A stretch of DNA of 15,456 nt, from assembly GCA_049239925.1 (NCBI GenBank), contig JBMLTO010000073.1, positions 1-15,456 of the forward strand. The letters run 5' to 3'. A program made the position numbers and the translations under genes. Each line of letters starts with the position of its first letter. Position 1 is the first letter of the stretch. Source of the stretch: Legionella_A sp049239925. GTDB lineage: Bacteria; Pseudomonadota; Gammaproteobacteria; Legionellales; Legionellaceae. Below, piece by piece: positions 7,860 through 14,728 of the stretch. Below the pieces are notes generated by a model. It worked only from the letters and a program-made list of their open reading frames with translations. It had not been told where the DNA came from and made no database searches.

Positions 7860-8915
7860 CTAAACTTTTTTTGCTTCTTTGAAGGTCATCCATATCATTT
7901 GTTCAAAATCGTAAAGTTTGCATTTTTTAAATATTTGTAAGAGATATCGCCATTTAAAACGATACTCGTGCAAATAGTTACCATATATTTTTTTCAATGC
8001 CTTATGAGCTTGAGGAAGGTGGTAAAAGGGAATTCTCGGATCTAAATGATGTGGTGCATGGATCATGATATTGTGTAACAGTAAACTAGATAGTTTTGAG
8101 CAATGAATAACCGTGCTACAGTATATAGCTCCTACAGAATGCGACCATTGATTCTTTTTATCAAGAAAGGGTATCTCTGGATGAGTGTGCTGTAAGTAAA
8201 CAATAATAGCAATAAAATAGTTAAAAATGAGGAAAGGCATTATAACCGCCATAGAAATTCCCCAAACCCCACCTGCAAAGTAGTAACCCAAGCTAGACAT
8301 GACGAGGGCATATAAAAGTACAAGCAATTTTCCATTTCTATAATAACGCGTTTCAGCTTCTTTCTTTCCTGGATTAAACTTAAGCATCTGTTCCCACCAG
8401 ATTCTACGCAGATAATGAAATGCAGCTGTAAACAGACAACGCTCAACCCTGTAGAGAAAACGTTGTAAAGCAGATAGTTTTTTATACTGATTTGGTGTTA
8501 ATGGCCTCCAAATCCAATCTATAGGCGTGTAATTTGTAAATCCATGATGAACTTTATTATGACCAAAAGCCCATAATCGATAAATATTTAAGGAGGGTAA
8601 CATTGCAATCGTGCCTAATATCTCGGCTACTTTACTCTTTTTAAAGAGTGCTCCATGCGCCGCATCATGAGCCCAGATAAACATCATTGCTGTTGCGATA
8701 CCACAGCATAAACTTCCTAAAAGCTGTAGTTCCATGCGTCCATTCAATAAAACGAGACTAATACCACATAGAAATAAGATAAGATCAAAAAAATACCCGA
8801 TCAATGTTTTAGTTCGAGATCGTCTATAGCATTCTTGAGGGATAGCTTGACGTGCTTCAGAGGGCTTGATCAATTTTACTCTATTAATCGACTGACTGGT
8901 GTGATTCGATTGCAT
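7860..8915 (-). CDS. membrane fatty-acid desaturase family protein
   Basis: Di-iron membrane enzyme expected to introduce a double bond into fatty acyl chains, or to act on a related lipid. The three histidine boxes are intact: HDAAH (83-87), HNKVHH (119-124) and HAPHH (286-290); QHTHPE (242-247) may supply a further ligand. Hydrophobic segments at about 40-57, 63-80, 196-215 and 217-240 fit the desaturase topology, with a basic cytoplasmic C-terminus. The 351 aa length is typical. Substrate and position of the double bond cannot be read from the sequence. The ATG at 8915 has no strong ribosome binding site but lies about 30 bases after a good sigma70 promoter. The gene is transcribed divergently from the membrane protein at 9145 and ends before a 322-base gap. 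Confidence 0.88.
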   Translation of the reverse strand: MQSNHTSQSINRVKLIKPSEARQAIPQECYRRSRTKTLIGYFFDLILFLCGISLVLLNGRMELQLLGSLCCGIATAMMFIWAHDAAHGALFKKSKVAEILGTIAMLPSLNIYRLWAFGHNKVHHGFTNYTPIDWIWRPLTPNQYKKLSALQRFLYRVERCLFTAAFHYLRRIWWEQMLKFNPGKKEAETRYYRNGKLLVLLYALVMSSLGYYFAGGVWGISMAVIMPFLIFNYFIAIIVYLQHTHPEIPFLDKKNQWSHSVGAIYCSTVIHCSKLSSLLLHNIMIHAPHHLDPRIPFYHLPQAHKALKKIYGNYLHEYRFKWRYLLQIFKKCKLYDFEQMIWMTFKEAKKV

Positions 8916-8951
8916 AACGAAATTAAATTACTTAAAATAATTTAATAATGA

Positions 8952-8980
8952 TTTATACAGATAATGTTTAATGATATCAA
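8952..8980 (-). promoter_or_regulatory. sigma70-type promoter of the desaturase gene
   Basis: On the minus strand: TTGATA (8975-8980), a 17-base spacer, then TATAAA (8952-8957). Each box matches the consensus at five of six positions, and the position gives a leader of about 30 bases before the ATG at 8915. Confidence 0.65.
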
Positions 8981-9093
8981 GAAAAATGTATATTTCCATA
9001 AGTTATTTCTGATAATAAAAATTCAAATGAATCAATTTATCACCATTTACAGTGAATTATCATGAAATTATTCTAGATAAAATATTTTATTTT

Positions 9094-9101
9094 GGTACAA
9101 T
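9094..9101 (+). promoter_or_regulatory. candidate extended -10 promoter of the 9145 gene
   Basis: The -10 TACAAT (9096-9101) is preceded by TGG, an extended -10 motif (the T is at 9093), about 44 bases before the ATG. No good -35 box is visible at normal spacing, which is usual for extended -10 promoters. Confidence 0.45.
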
Positions 9102-9144
9102 CTGCTTAATTGCAAATAACCCATAACCATTTAGGACGTGTATA

Positions 9145-9708
9145 ATGACTAACTGCGATAACTTTAGCGAAAAAACAAAATTATGCGTAAACAGAGCCCA
9201 ACGTAATTTTTTTACCGCCTATGAAACAAAATATACGCCATATTATGATTTTAAAGCGCTTCGCTCCGCTGTTACTTTTCCTGCTTATCACTCTGTGCAA
9301 CTACTAAAGAATGTTATGTATGGTGTATACGGGTGTTTGATATTGACTGGTTCTGTATTGACGCTTAACTTTAAGAATATGGATGAGATCGCTTGGGGAA
9401 TGATAAGACTATTCAGTGCATCTCTGATGGAATTGAGTAACACCTTTTTTGCAATATTGTTGCTCCCAACTAGATTGTTTGCCACCATCACCAACTTCGG
9501 ATTCATGTGCAACACGCCTTGTTCCGAAAATAATAATTACCTCATGTCACCTGCCGATGAAGATTTGAATCATCTACACGAACCCTTAATAGCTGATGAT
9601 ATGGAATCAAGAGTAAGCAATTTCGATAATACTAATATTGGTTTTATCAATCGATCAGATCAAAGATATCACGATATGATTTACAAACAAGCTACGACAA
9701 TTATTTGA
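9145..9708 (+). CDS. hypothetical membrane protein with two hydrophobic hairpin segments
   Basis: I do not recognise the family. The 187 residues have a polar N-terminus (1-35), a motif ALRSAVTFPAYHSVQLLKN (38-56), a first hydrophobic segment (about 57-76), a second, longer one (about 86-118, ending LLLPTRLFATITNFGF), and a polar acidic C-terminal tail (125-187). There is no signal peptide. The pattern of a tyrosine- and arginine-rich lead followed by paired hydrophobic stretches reminds me of membrane proteins of unknown role found in Legionella; an effector role is possible but not shown, and no acidic E-block is evident at the end. The ATG has a good ribosome binding site (AGGA at 9133-9136) and an extended -10 promoter. 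It stands alone: the group II intron remnant follows it. Confidence 0.7.
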   Translation: MTNCDNFSEKTKLCVNRAQRNFFTAYETKYTPYYDFKALRSAVTFPAYHSVQLLKNVMYGVYGCLILTGSVLTLNFKNMDEIAWGMIRLFSASLMELSNTFFAILLLPTRLFATITNFGFMCNTPCSENNNYLMSPADEDLNHLHEPLIADDMESRVSNFDNTNIGFINRSDQRYHDMIYKQATTII

Positions 9709-9809
9709 TGCCCGGATGTCTATAAAAATGAATGGTTTATGCGCTAGAGAGAAATTGCTCTATAGAGTATAGCTACGTCCCTCGTGAGTTTTTAGCAGCC
9801 CCCTCGTTA

Positions 9810-9842
9810 GAACCCGGCGTGCCCTATTAAGGCACCGGGCTC
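9810..9842 (-). ncRNA. group II intron domain V
   Basis: The 33-base minus-strand hairpin begins GAGCCCGG and ends CCGGGTTC, which pair over 8 bp. A two-base CG bulge on the 3' side is followed by an upper TGCC/GGCA helix and a short loop. The AGC catalytic triad at the 5' side and the two-base bulge are the defining features of domain V. It is one base shorter than the usual 34. Confidence 0.8.
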
Positions 9843-9894
9843 AAGATAAATACATTCACAGTTCAACTTATGCTTTAGAAAAACTTGCGAGTTA

Positions 9895-9977
9895 CTAATG
9901 CCTAGCGGCCTTGTGGCACCAGGCTTTCCATCTTTGGGAATCAGTACTTGTCGCACTGGCCCCGGGATGTATACCAT
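9895..9977 (-). pseudogene. fragment of group II intron reverse transcriptase
   Basis: The minus-strand frame from ATG at 9977 reads YIPGPVRQVLIPKDGKPG followed by ATRPLGIS. This matches the start of the RT domain in group II intron proteins (the PVRxVxIPK...RPLGI motif). After this point the similarity stops; the frame runs on through domain V to TAA at 9807-9809, which is not protein-coding in an intact intron. All later RT motifs, including YADD, and the maturase domain are missing. Confidence 0.75.
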
Positions 9978-10025
9978 GCGCCTCAGGGCGAATGGACCTG
10001 GGAAAAATGGCTAAAGTTGAGATTG
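9978..10025. repeat. dispersed repeat, copy 2
   Basis: This stretch aligns without gaps to 153-200 with 43 of 48 bases identical. Only the CTCAGGGCGAA half of the palindrome is present; the other half is replaced by reverse-transcriptase sequence, which starts immediately to the left. The repeat ends 54 bases before the gnnA-like start codon. Confidence 0.75.
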
Positions 10026-10079
10026 CCATGTTAATTTATTAATGTAATAATATTTTTCAATTTTAAAAAATATACAGTT

Positions 10080-11042
10080 ATGTCAAAAATTAAGTGTGCA
10101 GTTGTTGGTGTGGGCTACCTAGGTCGGTTTCATGCTCAAAAATATAAATTATTAGCAGATGTAGAATTACTGGGTGTATACGATGTTAATCCTAAGATTT
10201 GTGAGCAGGTAGCATCAGAACTCGGCGTTTATGCTTACCCCTCTATTGAGCAATTATTAACTCAAGTTGATGCTGTAAGTATTGCCGCGTCAACCAGTGA
10301 ACACTATGCGATCGCTAAGCTTTGTTTAGAACAAGGCGTACATGTGTTGCTAGAAAAACCAATGACTCAAACCGTTGAGCAAGCAGAAGAGCTAATTTCA
10401 TTAGCAAATGCTCATCAGCTGAAATTACAAATTGGTCACCTGGAACGTTTCAATGCTGCTCGATTAGCGTTGGACCAGTATTTAGTACATCCATTGTTTA
10501 TAGAGTCACAACGCTTGGCACCGTTTAATCCTCGTGGTAGTGATGTAAATGTCGTCCTCGATTTAATGATCCATGACATTGACATTATCCAAACCATTGT
10601 TGCCAGCCCTATCAAACATATCGATGCACAAGGGGCACCTGTTTTAACGTCTAGCATCGATATTGCCAATGCACGAATTACCTTTGAAAATAACTGTGTC
10701 GCTAATGTTACTGCTAGTCGAATCAGTTTTAAAACTGAGCGAAAAACTCGTATTTTTCAACCGAATTCTTATATTTCCATTGATTATCATAAAAAGGAAC
10801 TTGCTGTATTTGAAAAAGGTGATGGGGAAAGCTACCCAGGGATTCCTGACATTATTCGCCATCAATCCAGTTTCGATAAAGGCGACGCGCTACTAGAAGA
10901 AATTAAAGCCTTTGTTTACTGCATTATCCATGATACAACACCATTAGTCACTGGTGACGAAGGCTATGCAGCCTTAGCCACAGCCCAACAAATTACGACT
11001 TTAATCGATATGAATTTAATGTCCAGATATGCCCTCAAATAA
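10080..11042 (+). CDS. Gfo/Idh/MocA dehydrogenase, likely UDP-GlcNAc 3-dehydrogenase (GnnA-like)
   Basis: NAD(P)-dependent sugar dehydrogenase: Rossmann motif GVGYLG (10-15), EKP (92-94, the family's catalytic Lys region) and DLMIHDID (161-168) with the expected active-site histidine. The 320 aa length fits. Its stop overlaps the lpxB start by 14 bases. In Acidithiobacillus ferrooxidans the gene pair gnnA-gnnB lies between lpxA and lpxB; GnnA oxidises C3 of UDP-GlcNAc so that GnnB can transaminate it, giving amide-linked lipid A. The position next to lpxB suggests the same job here, but this is inference, and the aminotransferase and lpxA are not in the window. The ATG at 10080 follows an AT-rich stretch without a clear ribosome binding site. 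Confidence 0.85.
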   Translation: MSKIKCAVVGVGYLGRFHAQKYKLLADVELLGVYDVNPKICEQVASELGVYAYPSIEQLLTQVDAVSIAASTSEHYAIAKLCLEQGVHVLLEKPMTQTVEQAEELISLANAHQLKLQIGHLERFNAARLALDQYLVHPLFIESQRLAPFNPRGSDVNVVLDLMIHDIDIIQTIVASPIKHIDAQGAPVLTSSIDIANARITFENNCVANVTASRISFKTERKTRIFQPNSYISIDYHKKELAVFEKGDGESYPGIPDIIRHQSSFDKGDALLEEIKAFVYCIIHDTTPLVTGDEGYAALATAQQITTLIDMNLMSRYALK

Positions 11043-12180
11043 GCGAATAGTAATCATTGCTGGTGAAGAATCAGGTGATATGCATGCAGCTGCCTTTATT
11101 CGAGACTTTAAAAAGTCATATCCACACGTACATTTTTCTGGCATTGGCGGCAAGCATCTGCAAGAGCTTGGAATTGAAATGATTAGCAATCTTGCTCAGT
11201 ATGGCGTTACTGGTCTCTATGAAGTGCTCCGTCACTTTCTAATTATTAAAAAAGCATTTGAGGCTATAAAAAAACATCTCAACGAAAAAAGACCTGATTT
11301 GTTAATACTTGTTGATTATCCTGGATTTAATTTACGTTTAGCTCGATATGCAAAACAAAAACTGGGTATTCCTGTTCTCTATTATATAGGTCCACAAATA
11401 TGGGCATGGAAAGCTGGGCGCATTCATACCATCCGAGATAATGTTGATCATATGGCTGTTATCCTACCGTTTGAAAAAAAAATTTATGAACAGGCTGGAA
11501 TACCAGTATCATTTGTTGGCCATCCATTGGTAAATAAGGTTAAACCTTGTGAACACCAGCAATCGACTCGTATTCAATTAAACTTGCCGTTAGACAAACG
11601 CATCATCGCCCTACTTCCTGGTAGCCGACAGCATGAAATTGAAAAACATATGCCTATTTTACGTGACACGGCTATACAACTAACTGCTCAGTATCCAGAT
11701 CTCCATCTTGTGTTCCCGGTTGCAAGCACTATTAACCCAAACACCATTCATGATTATCTAAACAATCAGATAACCACATACCAGCTTATTGAAGGACAAA
11801 CATTAGATGTCGTTGGTTGTAGCGATTATGCAATCGTGGCTTCAGGCACAGCTTCTTTAGAATGTGCATTATTAGGAATACCGATGTGCATTATCTATAA
11901 AACATCGCTATTAACTTATTTGGCAGCAATAAAATTAATAAAGGTTAAGTATTTAGGACTATGCAATCTTTTACAAGATCAAATGATTGCCCCTGAACTA
12001 TTACAAGATGATTGCAATTCAATTGAGCTCACTAAGACTATTGTTCGGTTACTTAATGAACCTGCATACTCAGCACGCATGGTAGAACGTTTACAACGAT
12101 TAAGATATTCTTTATCTAACCAATCAGCTGATTGTTCATTAAAAGAACTTGCTGAAAAAATGTTAAATTTAACCAATTGA
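11029..12180 (+). CDS. lpxB: lipid-A-disaccharide synthase
   Basis: Peripheral inner-membrane GT19 glycosyltransferase that joins UDP-2,3-diacyl-glucosamine and lipid X into the lipid A disaccharide. The recognisable blocks are GEESGDMHAA (12-21), LVDYPGFNLRLA (about 92-103), YIGPQIWAWKAGR (about 120-132), LLPGSRQHEIEKH (about 195-207) and ASGTASLECALLGIP (about 271-285), all typical and complete. The 383 aa length is normal. The ATG at 11029 lies inside the end of the upstream dehydrogenase gene (14-base overlap), so the two are translationally coupled. The C-terminus ends normally. The gene is followed by a 128-base gap before fis, with no strong terminator. Confidence 0.96.
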   Translation: MPSNKRIVIIAGEESGDMHAAAFIRDFKKSYPHVHFSGIGGKHLQELGIEMISNLAQYGVTGLYEVLRHFLIIKKAFEAIKKHLNEKRPDLLILVDYPGFNLRLARYAKQKLGIPVLYYIGPQIWAWKAGRIHTIRDNVDHMAVILPFEKKIYEQAGIPVSFVGHPLVNKVKPCEHQQSTRIQLNLPLDKRIIALLPGSRQHEIEKHMPILRDTAIQLTAQYPDLHLVFPVASTINPNTIHDYLNNQITTYQLIEGQTLDVVGCSDYAIVASGTASLECALLGIPMCIIYKTSLLTYLAAIKLIKVKYLGLCNLLQDQMIAPELLQDDCNSIELTKTIVRLLNEPAYSARMVERLQRLRYSLSNQSADCSLKELAEKMLNLTN

Positions 12181-12226
12181 TGGTTAATAACACAGTAGTT
12201 GGATTGTCTATAGCTTATCAATTATT

Positions 12227-12254
12227 CTTGATGTACAATAAATCTTGCATCAAG
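12227..12254. promoter_or_regulatory. inverted repeat around a possible fis promoter
   Basis: CTTGATG (12227-12233) and CATCAAG (12248-12254) form a perfect 7-bp inverted repeat around TACAAT (12234-12239), a candidate -10 box about 70 bases before fis. No matching -35 box is clear. The site could be an operator or a weak terminator of lpxB (CCCTTTT follows). Confidence 0.35.
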
Positions 12255-12308
12255 CCCTTTTGAGAGCACCAGGAATAGTTTGGTTTTAACTTAAATAAGG
12301 AAATTATA

Positions 12309-12623
12309 ATGAATACTTCTGAAAATCTTGTTCCTTCGCATCCCAGTATTCAGGCCATCAAACAAGAACAAGATCATAATTTACAAGAGTTAGTATACAC
12401 GCTAGTTAGTCGTTTTTTAGCGGAAAATAAAAATAAATCGATTAATGACCTTTACGATATGATTCTCTGTGAAGTTGAACCCCCTTTACTACAAGCAGTT
12501 ATGGAAAAACGTCGTGGCAATCAATTACAAGCAGCAAAAATATTAGGCATCAGCAGAGGAACTATCAGAAAAAAATTACAACGATATTTTGGAACAAAAT
12601 ACTTTCGTTTAACAGATGAATAG
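12309..12623 (+). CDS. fis: Fis family DNA-binding protein
   Basis: Nucleoid-associated regulator that bends DNA. The C-terminal half matches Fis closely: EVEPPLLQAVMEKRRGNQLQAAKILGISRGTIRKKLQRYF (about 55-94), with the helix-turn-helix at about 72-92. The 104 aa length compares with 98 in E. coli. A strong ribosome binding site (TAAGGA) precedes the ATG. In enteric bacteria fis follows dusB; here the Dus gene is elsewhere in the window, and fis follows lpxB on the same strand after 128 bases. Legionella carries several fis-like genes, so this need not be the only one. Confidence 0.92.
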   Translation: MNTSENLVPSHPSIQAIKQEQDHNLQELVYTLVSRFLAENKNKSINDLYDMILCEVEPPLLQAVMEKRRGNQLQAAKILGISRGTIRKKLQRYFGTKYFRLTDE

Positions 12624-12681
12624 TTAATCGAAGCCTGCTTATCGTTATATGGACAAACCGTTAATGTTGAAAAGCTCATAC

Positions 12682-12713
12682 GCAGATCTTGCGCAATAAA
12701 TGGCAAGATCTGC
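12682..12713. terminator. hairpin between convergent fis and htpG
   Basis: GCAGATCTTGC (12682-12692) pairs perfectly with GCAAGATCTGC (12703-12713) across a 10-base loop. Its place between two converging genes suggests a bidirectional terminator, though neither side carries a clean T-run. Confidence 0.55.
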
Positions 12714-12732
12714 ATATATTCAATAACAACTA

Positions 12733-14625
12733 TTAAACCTCATTCATCAATAGTTTATTTACTCGGCTAACAAAATCTGCTGGATTATCTAATTGACCAC
12801 CTTCAGCTAGCACTGCTTGTTCGAATAAAACAAGTACCCACTGAGAAAAACAATCATCATCAGCAATATCGTGTAAACGCTTGATCAAACGATGCTCAGG
12901 GTTAATCTCAAAAATTGGTTTAGTATTGGGTAGCTGCTGGCCTGCGGCTTGCAGAATTCTTTGCATTTCTAAACCCATATCTTGCTCATCAGCAACTACG
13001 CAAGCAGGTGAGTCAGTTAGTCGGTTTGTCACATGTACATCTTTAACTCTATCTGTCAAAACTTCTTTAATGTGTTTTAACATGGGAGCTAAACTTTTCT
13101 CTTGTTCTTTAACATCTTCATTATCATCCAGATCTACTTTACCTTTACTAATCGACTGCAATTTTTTACCATCGAATTCACTGAGATAGCCAATCATCCA
13201 CTCATCGATTCTATCGCTTAATAAAAGCACCTCTATACCCTTCTTCTTAAATATCTCTAAATGAGGACTATTTTTTGCAGCGTTATAACTGGAGGCAGCA
13301 ACATAATAAATTTTATCTTGCCCTTCCTTCATGCGAGCAACATATTCTGTTAAGGAGACAGTTTGTTTTTCATGGGCATTGTGAGTTGTTGTAAAACGCA
13401 ATAACTTGGCAATTGTATCCCGATTAGCATAATCTTCTACGGGTCCTTCTTTAAAAATCAAACCAAATTCATCCCAAAAGGTTTGATACTTATCTGCTTC
13501 ATCACTACTTAATTTTTCTAACAAAGACAACACTCGCTTAGTACATGCTGCGCGTATGCTTTCGACTTGTTTATTATCTTGCAATAGCTCTCGTGAAACA
13601 TTTAATGGTAAATCGCTGGCATCAACAATCCCCTTAACAAAACGCAAATAGCGGGGTAAGAATTGAGCTGCATCATCCATAATAAAAACACGCTTAACGT
13701 ATAATTTTAATCCATGTTTGACTTCTTGTTGCAACAAGTCAAATGGAGCACGTCCGGGAATAAATAATAAACTTATATAGTCTTGTTTGCCTTCAACATG
13801 GTTATGAGACCATGTTAGTGGGTCCTGATAATCATGAGATAAATGCTTATATAATGATTTATATTCTTCATCACTGACTTCTGATTTTTGCATGGTCCAC
13901 AATGCAGTTGCTTTGTTAACTGTTTCTAATGTACTGTCATTTTTGTCTGCATTGTCTGCATTGTCTGCATCATCAACATCGACAGTTTTTTCCATGACTA
14001 TTGGCCAACAGATATGATCAGAATACTTAGTGATTATACTTCGTAAACGCCAATCATTGAGAAATTCATCGGCATCATCTTTCAAATGTAAAATGATTTC
14101 TGTGCCTCGATTGGCTTTGTTTTCTTGACCTATAGTGAATTCTCCCTCACCTGCTGACTCCCAAACAATTCCATCCGCAGGGTTGCTACCAGCTCGTCTA
14201 CTTTTAACGGTCACTTTATCAGCAACAATAAAAGCCGAATAAAAGCCAACACCAAACTGCCCAATTAACTTAGAGTCTTTAGCGCTTTCACCAGACAAAC
14301 GACTAATAAATTCTTTGGTACCAGATTTTGCAATCGTTCCTAAATTATCAATAGCCTCGTCACGGGTTAAACCAATACCGTTATCGGCAATGGTTAACGT
14401 TTTTAATGTCTTATTAAAACTAACAGTAATTTTCAGGTCAGGATCGCCATCGTACAAACTACCATCGGCAAGAGCTAAAAAACGTAATTTATCCAATGCA
14501 TCTGATGCATTAGATATAAGTTCACGCAGGAATATTTCCTTATTGCTATAAAGTGAATGAACAACCAAGTGCAACATTTGTTTCACTTCTGTTTGAAAGC
14601 CCATGGTTTCTTGCTTACTCGCCAT
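12733..14625 (-). CDS. htpG: Hsp90 family molecular chaperone HtpG
   Basis: Cytoplasmic ATP-dependent chaperone that helps fold stressed proteins. The GHKL ATPase motifs are complete: ELISNASDALDKLRF, DNGIGLTRDEA, GTIAKSGTKEF and GQFGVGFYSAFIVADK, followed by middle and C-terminal domains ending near INPEHRLIKRL and a short tail. With the start at 14625 the protein is 630 aa, against about 624 in E. coli. The start is fixed by AGGAG nine bases before the ATG; an upstream TTG at 14727 would add 34 residues foreign to the family and lies inside the promoter. A charged loop near residues 219-228 (DADNADNADKND) is made by three 9-bp tandem repeats. Expression is probably induced by heat through the RpoH promoter at 14701-14728. 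Confidence 0.96.
   Translation of the reverse strand: MASKQETMGFQTEVKQMLHLVVHSLYSNKEIFLRELISNASDALDKLRFLALADGSLYDGDPDLKITVSFNKTLKTLTIADNGIGLTRDEAIDNLGTIAKSGTKEFISRLSGESAKDSKLIGQFGVGFYSAFIVADKVTVKSRRAGSNPADGIVWESAGEGEFTIGQENKANRGTEIILHLKDDADEFLNDWRLRSIITKYSDHICWPIVMEKTVDVDDADNADNADKNDSTLETVNKATALWTMQKSEVSDEEYKSLYKHLSHDYQDPLTWSHNHVEGKQDYISLLFIPGRAPFDLLQQEVKHGLKLYVKRVFIMDDAAQFLPRYLRFVKGIVDASDLPLNVSRELLQDNKQVESIRAACTKRVLSLLEKLSSDEADKYQTFWDEFGLIFKEGPVEDYANRDTIAKLLRFTTTHNAHEKQTVSLTEYVARMKEGQDKIYYVAASSYNAAKNSPHLEIFKKKGIEVLLLSDRIDEWMIGYLSEFDGKKLQSISKGKVDLDDNEDVKEQEKSLAPMLKHIKEVLTDRVKDVHVTNRLTDSPACVVADEQDMGLEMQRILQAAGQQLPNTKPIFEINPEHRLIKRLHDIADDDCFSQWVLVLFEQAVLAEGGQLDNPADFVSRVNKLLMNEV
13943..13969. 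repeat. three perfect 9-bp tandem repeats inside htpG
   Basis: TTGTCTGCA occurs three times in direct succession (13943-13951, 13952-13960, 13961-13969). On the htpG strand this encodes repeated ADN in the acidic linker between the N-terminal and middle domains. Copy number changes would keep the frame. Confidence 0.9.
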
Positions 14626-14700
14626 CTTAAAAATCTCCTTTGAATCGGAATATAAAGTTAAAATAAATAGGGAATTGATGCTGATTAAATCATGTGTCCA

Positions 14701-14728
14701 ATATGAGGATAAAAAAAAAATTTTCAAG
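14701..14728 (-). promoter_or_regulatory. RpoH (sigma32) heat-shock promoter of htpG
   Basis: On the minus strand: CTTGAAA (14722-14728), a 13-base spacer that is mostly T, then CCTCATAT (14701-14708). Consensus for sigma32 is CTTGAAA, 13-17 bases, CCCCATNT, so only one base differs. The -35 box contains the TGA stop (14724-14726) of the DUF4124 gene. The leader before the htpG ATG would be about 70 bases. Confidence 0.75.

Larger units (their letters stand above)
9762..9977 (-). mobile_element. degraded group II intron (3' part)
   Basis: Read on the minus strand the order is: a piece of intron-encoded reverse transcriptase, a short linker, domain V, and a domain VI-like hairpin, which is the order of the 3' half of a bacterial group II intron. 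Domains I-IV and nearly all of the protein are missing. Domain VI (9765-9805) is modelled as GAG/CTC and GCTGC/GTAGC stems with an unpaired A in TATACTC as a possible branch point; this part is less certain than domain V. The 3' splice site would be near 9762. The element is on the opposite strand to its neighbours and looks inactive. Confidence 0.7.
9709..10079. other. gap with group II intron debris and repeat copy 2
   Basis: The 371 bases between the membrane protein gene and the gnnA-like gene hold, from left to right, a small hairpin (TAGAG at 9745-9749 with CTCTA at 9758-9762), the 3' part of a group II intron on the minus strand (domains VI and V), a fragment of its reverse transcriptase, the second copy of the left-end repeat, and about 50 AT-rich bases before the gnnA-like start. 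Confidence 0.7.

Noticed and set aside
9145..9708. Firm annotation as a Dot/Icm effector
   Set aside because: No acidic E-block or known effector domain was seen; only a loose resemblance in layout to Legionella membrane proteins.
9740..9764. Class C group II intron inserted behind a transcription terminator
   Set aside because: The small hairpin lies on the 3' exon side of the intron instead of the 5' side, and has no T-run.
10436..10896. Overlapping frames on both strands inside the gnnA-like gene
   Set aside because: They are out of frame with a clear dehydrogenase and have no start signals or family features.
10080..11042. Calling the dehydrogenase a myo-inositol or other sugar catabolism enzyme
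   Set aside because: The Gfo/Idh/MocA fold alone is unspecific, and the overlap with lpxB favours a lipid A role.
12881..13189. 102-codon plus-strand frame opposite htpG
   Set aside because: It is a shadow of a highly conserved gene, with no ribosome binding site and no recognisable product.
14626..14727. Longer HtpG start at a TTG (664 aa)
   Set aside because: The extra 34 residues do not belong to the family, the TTG overlaps the heat-shock -35 box and the upstream stop codon, and an ATG with AGGAG lies at 14625.
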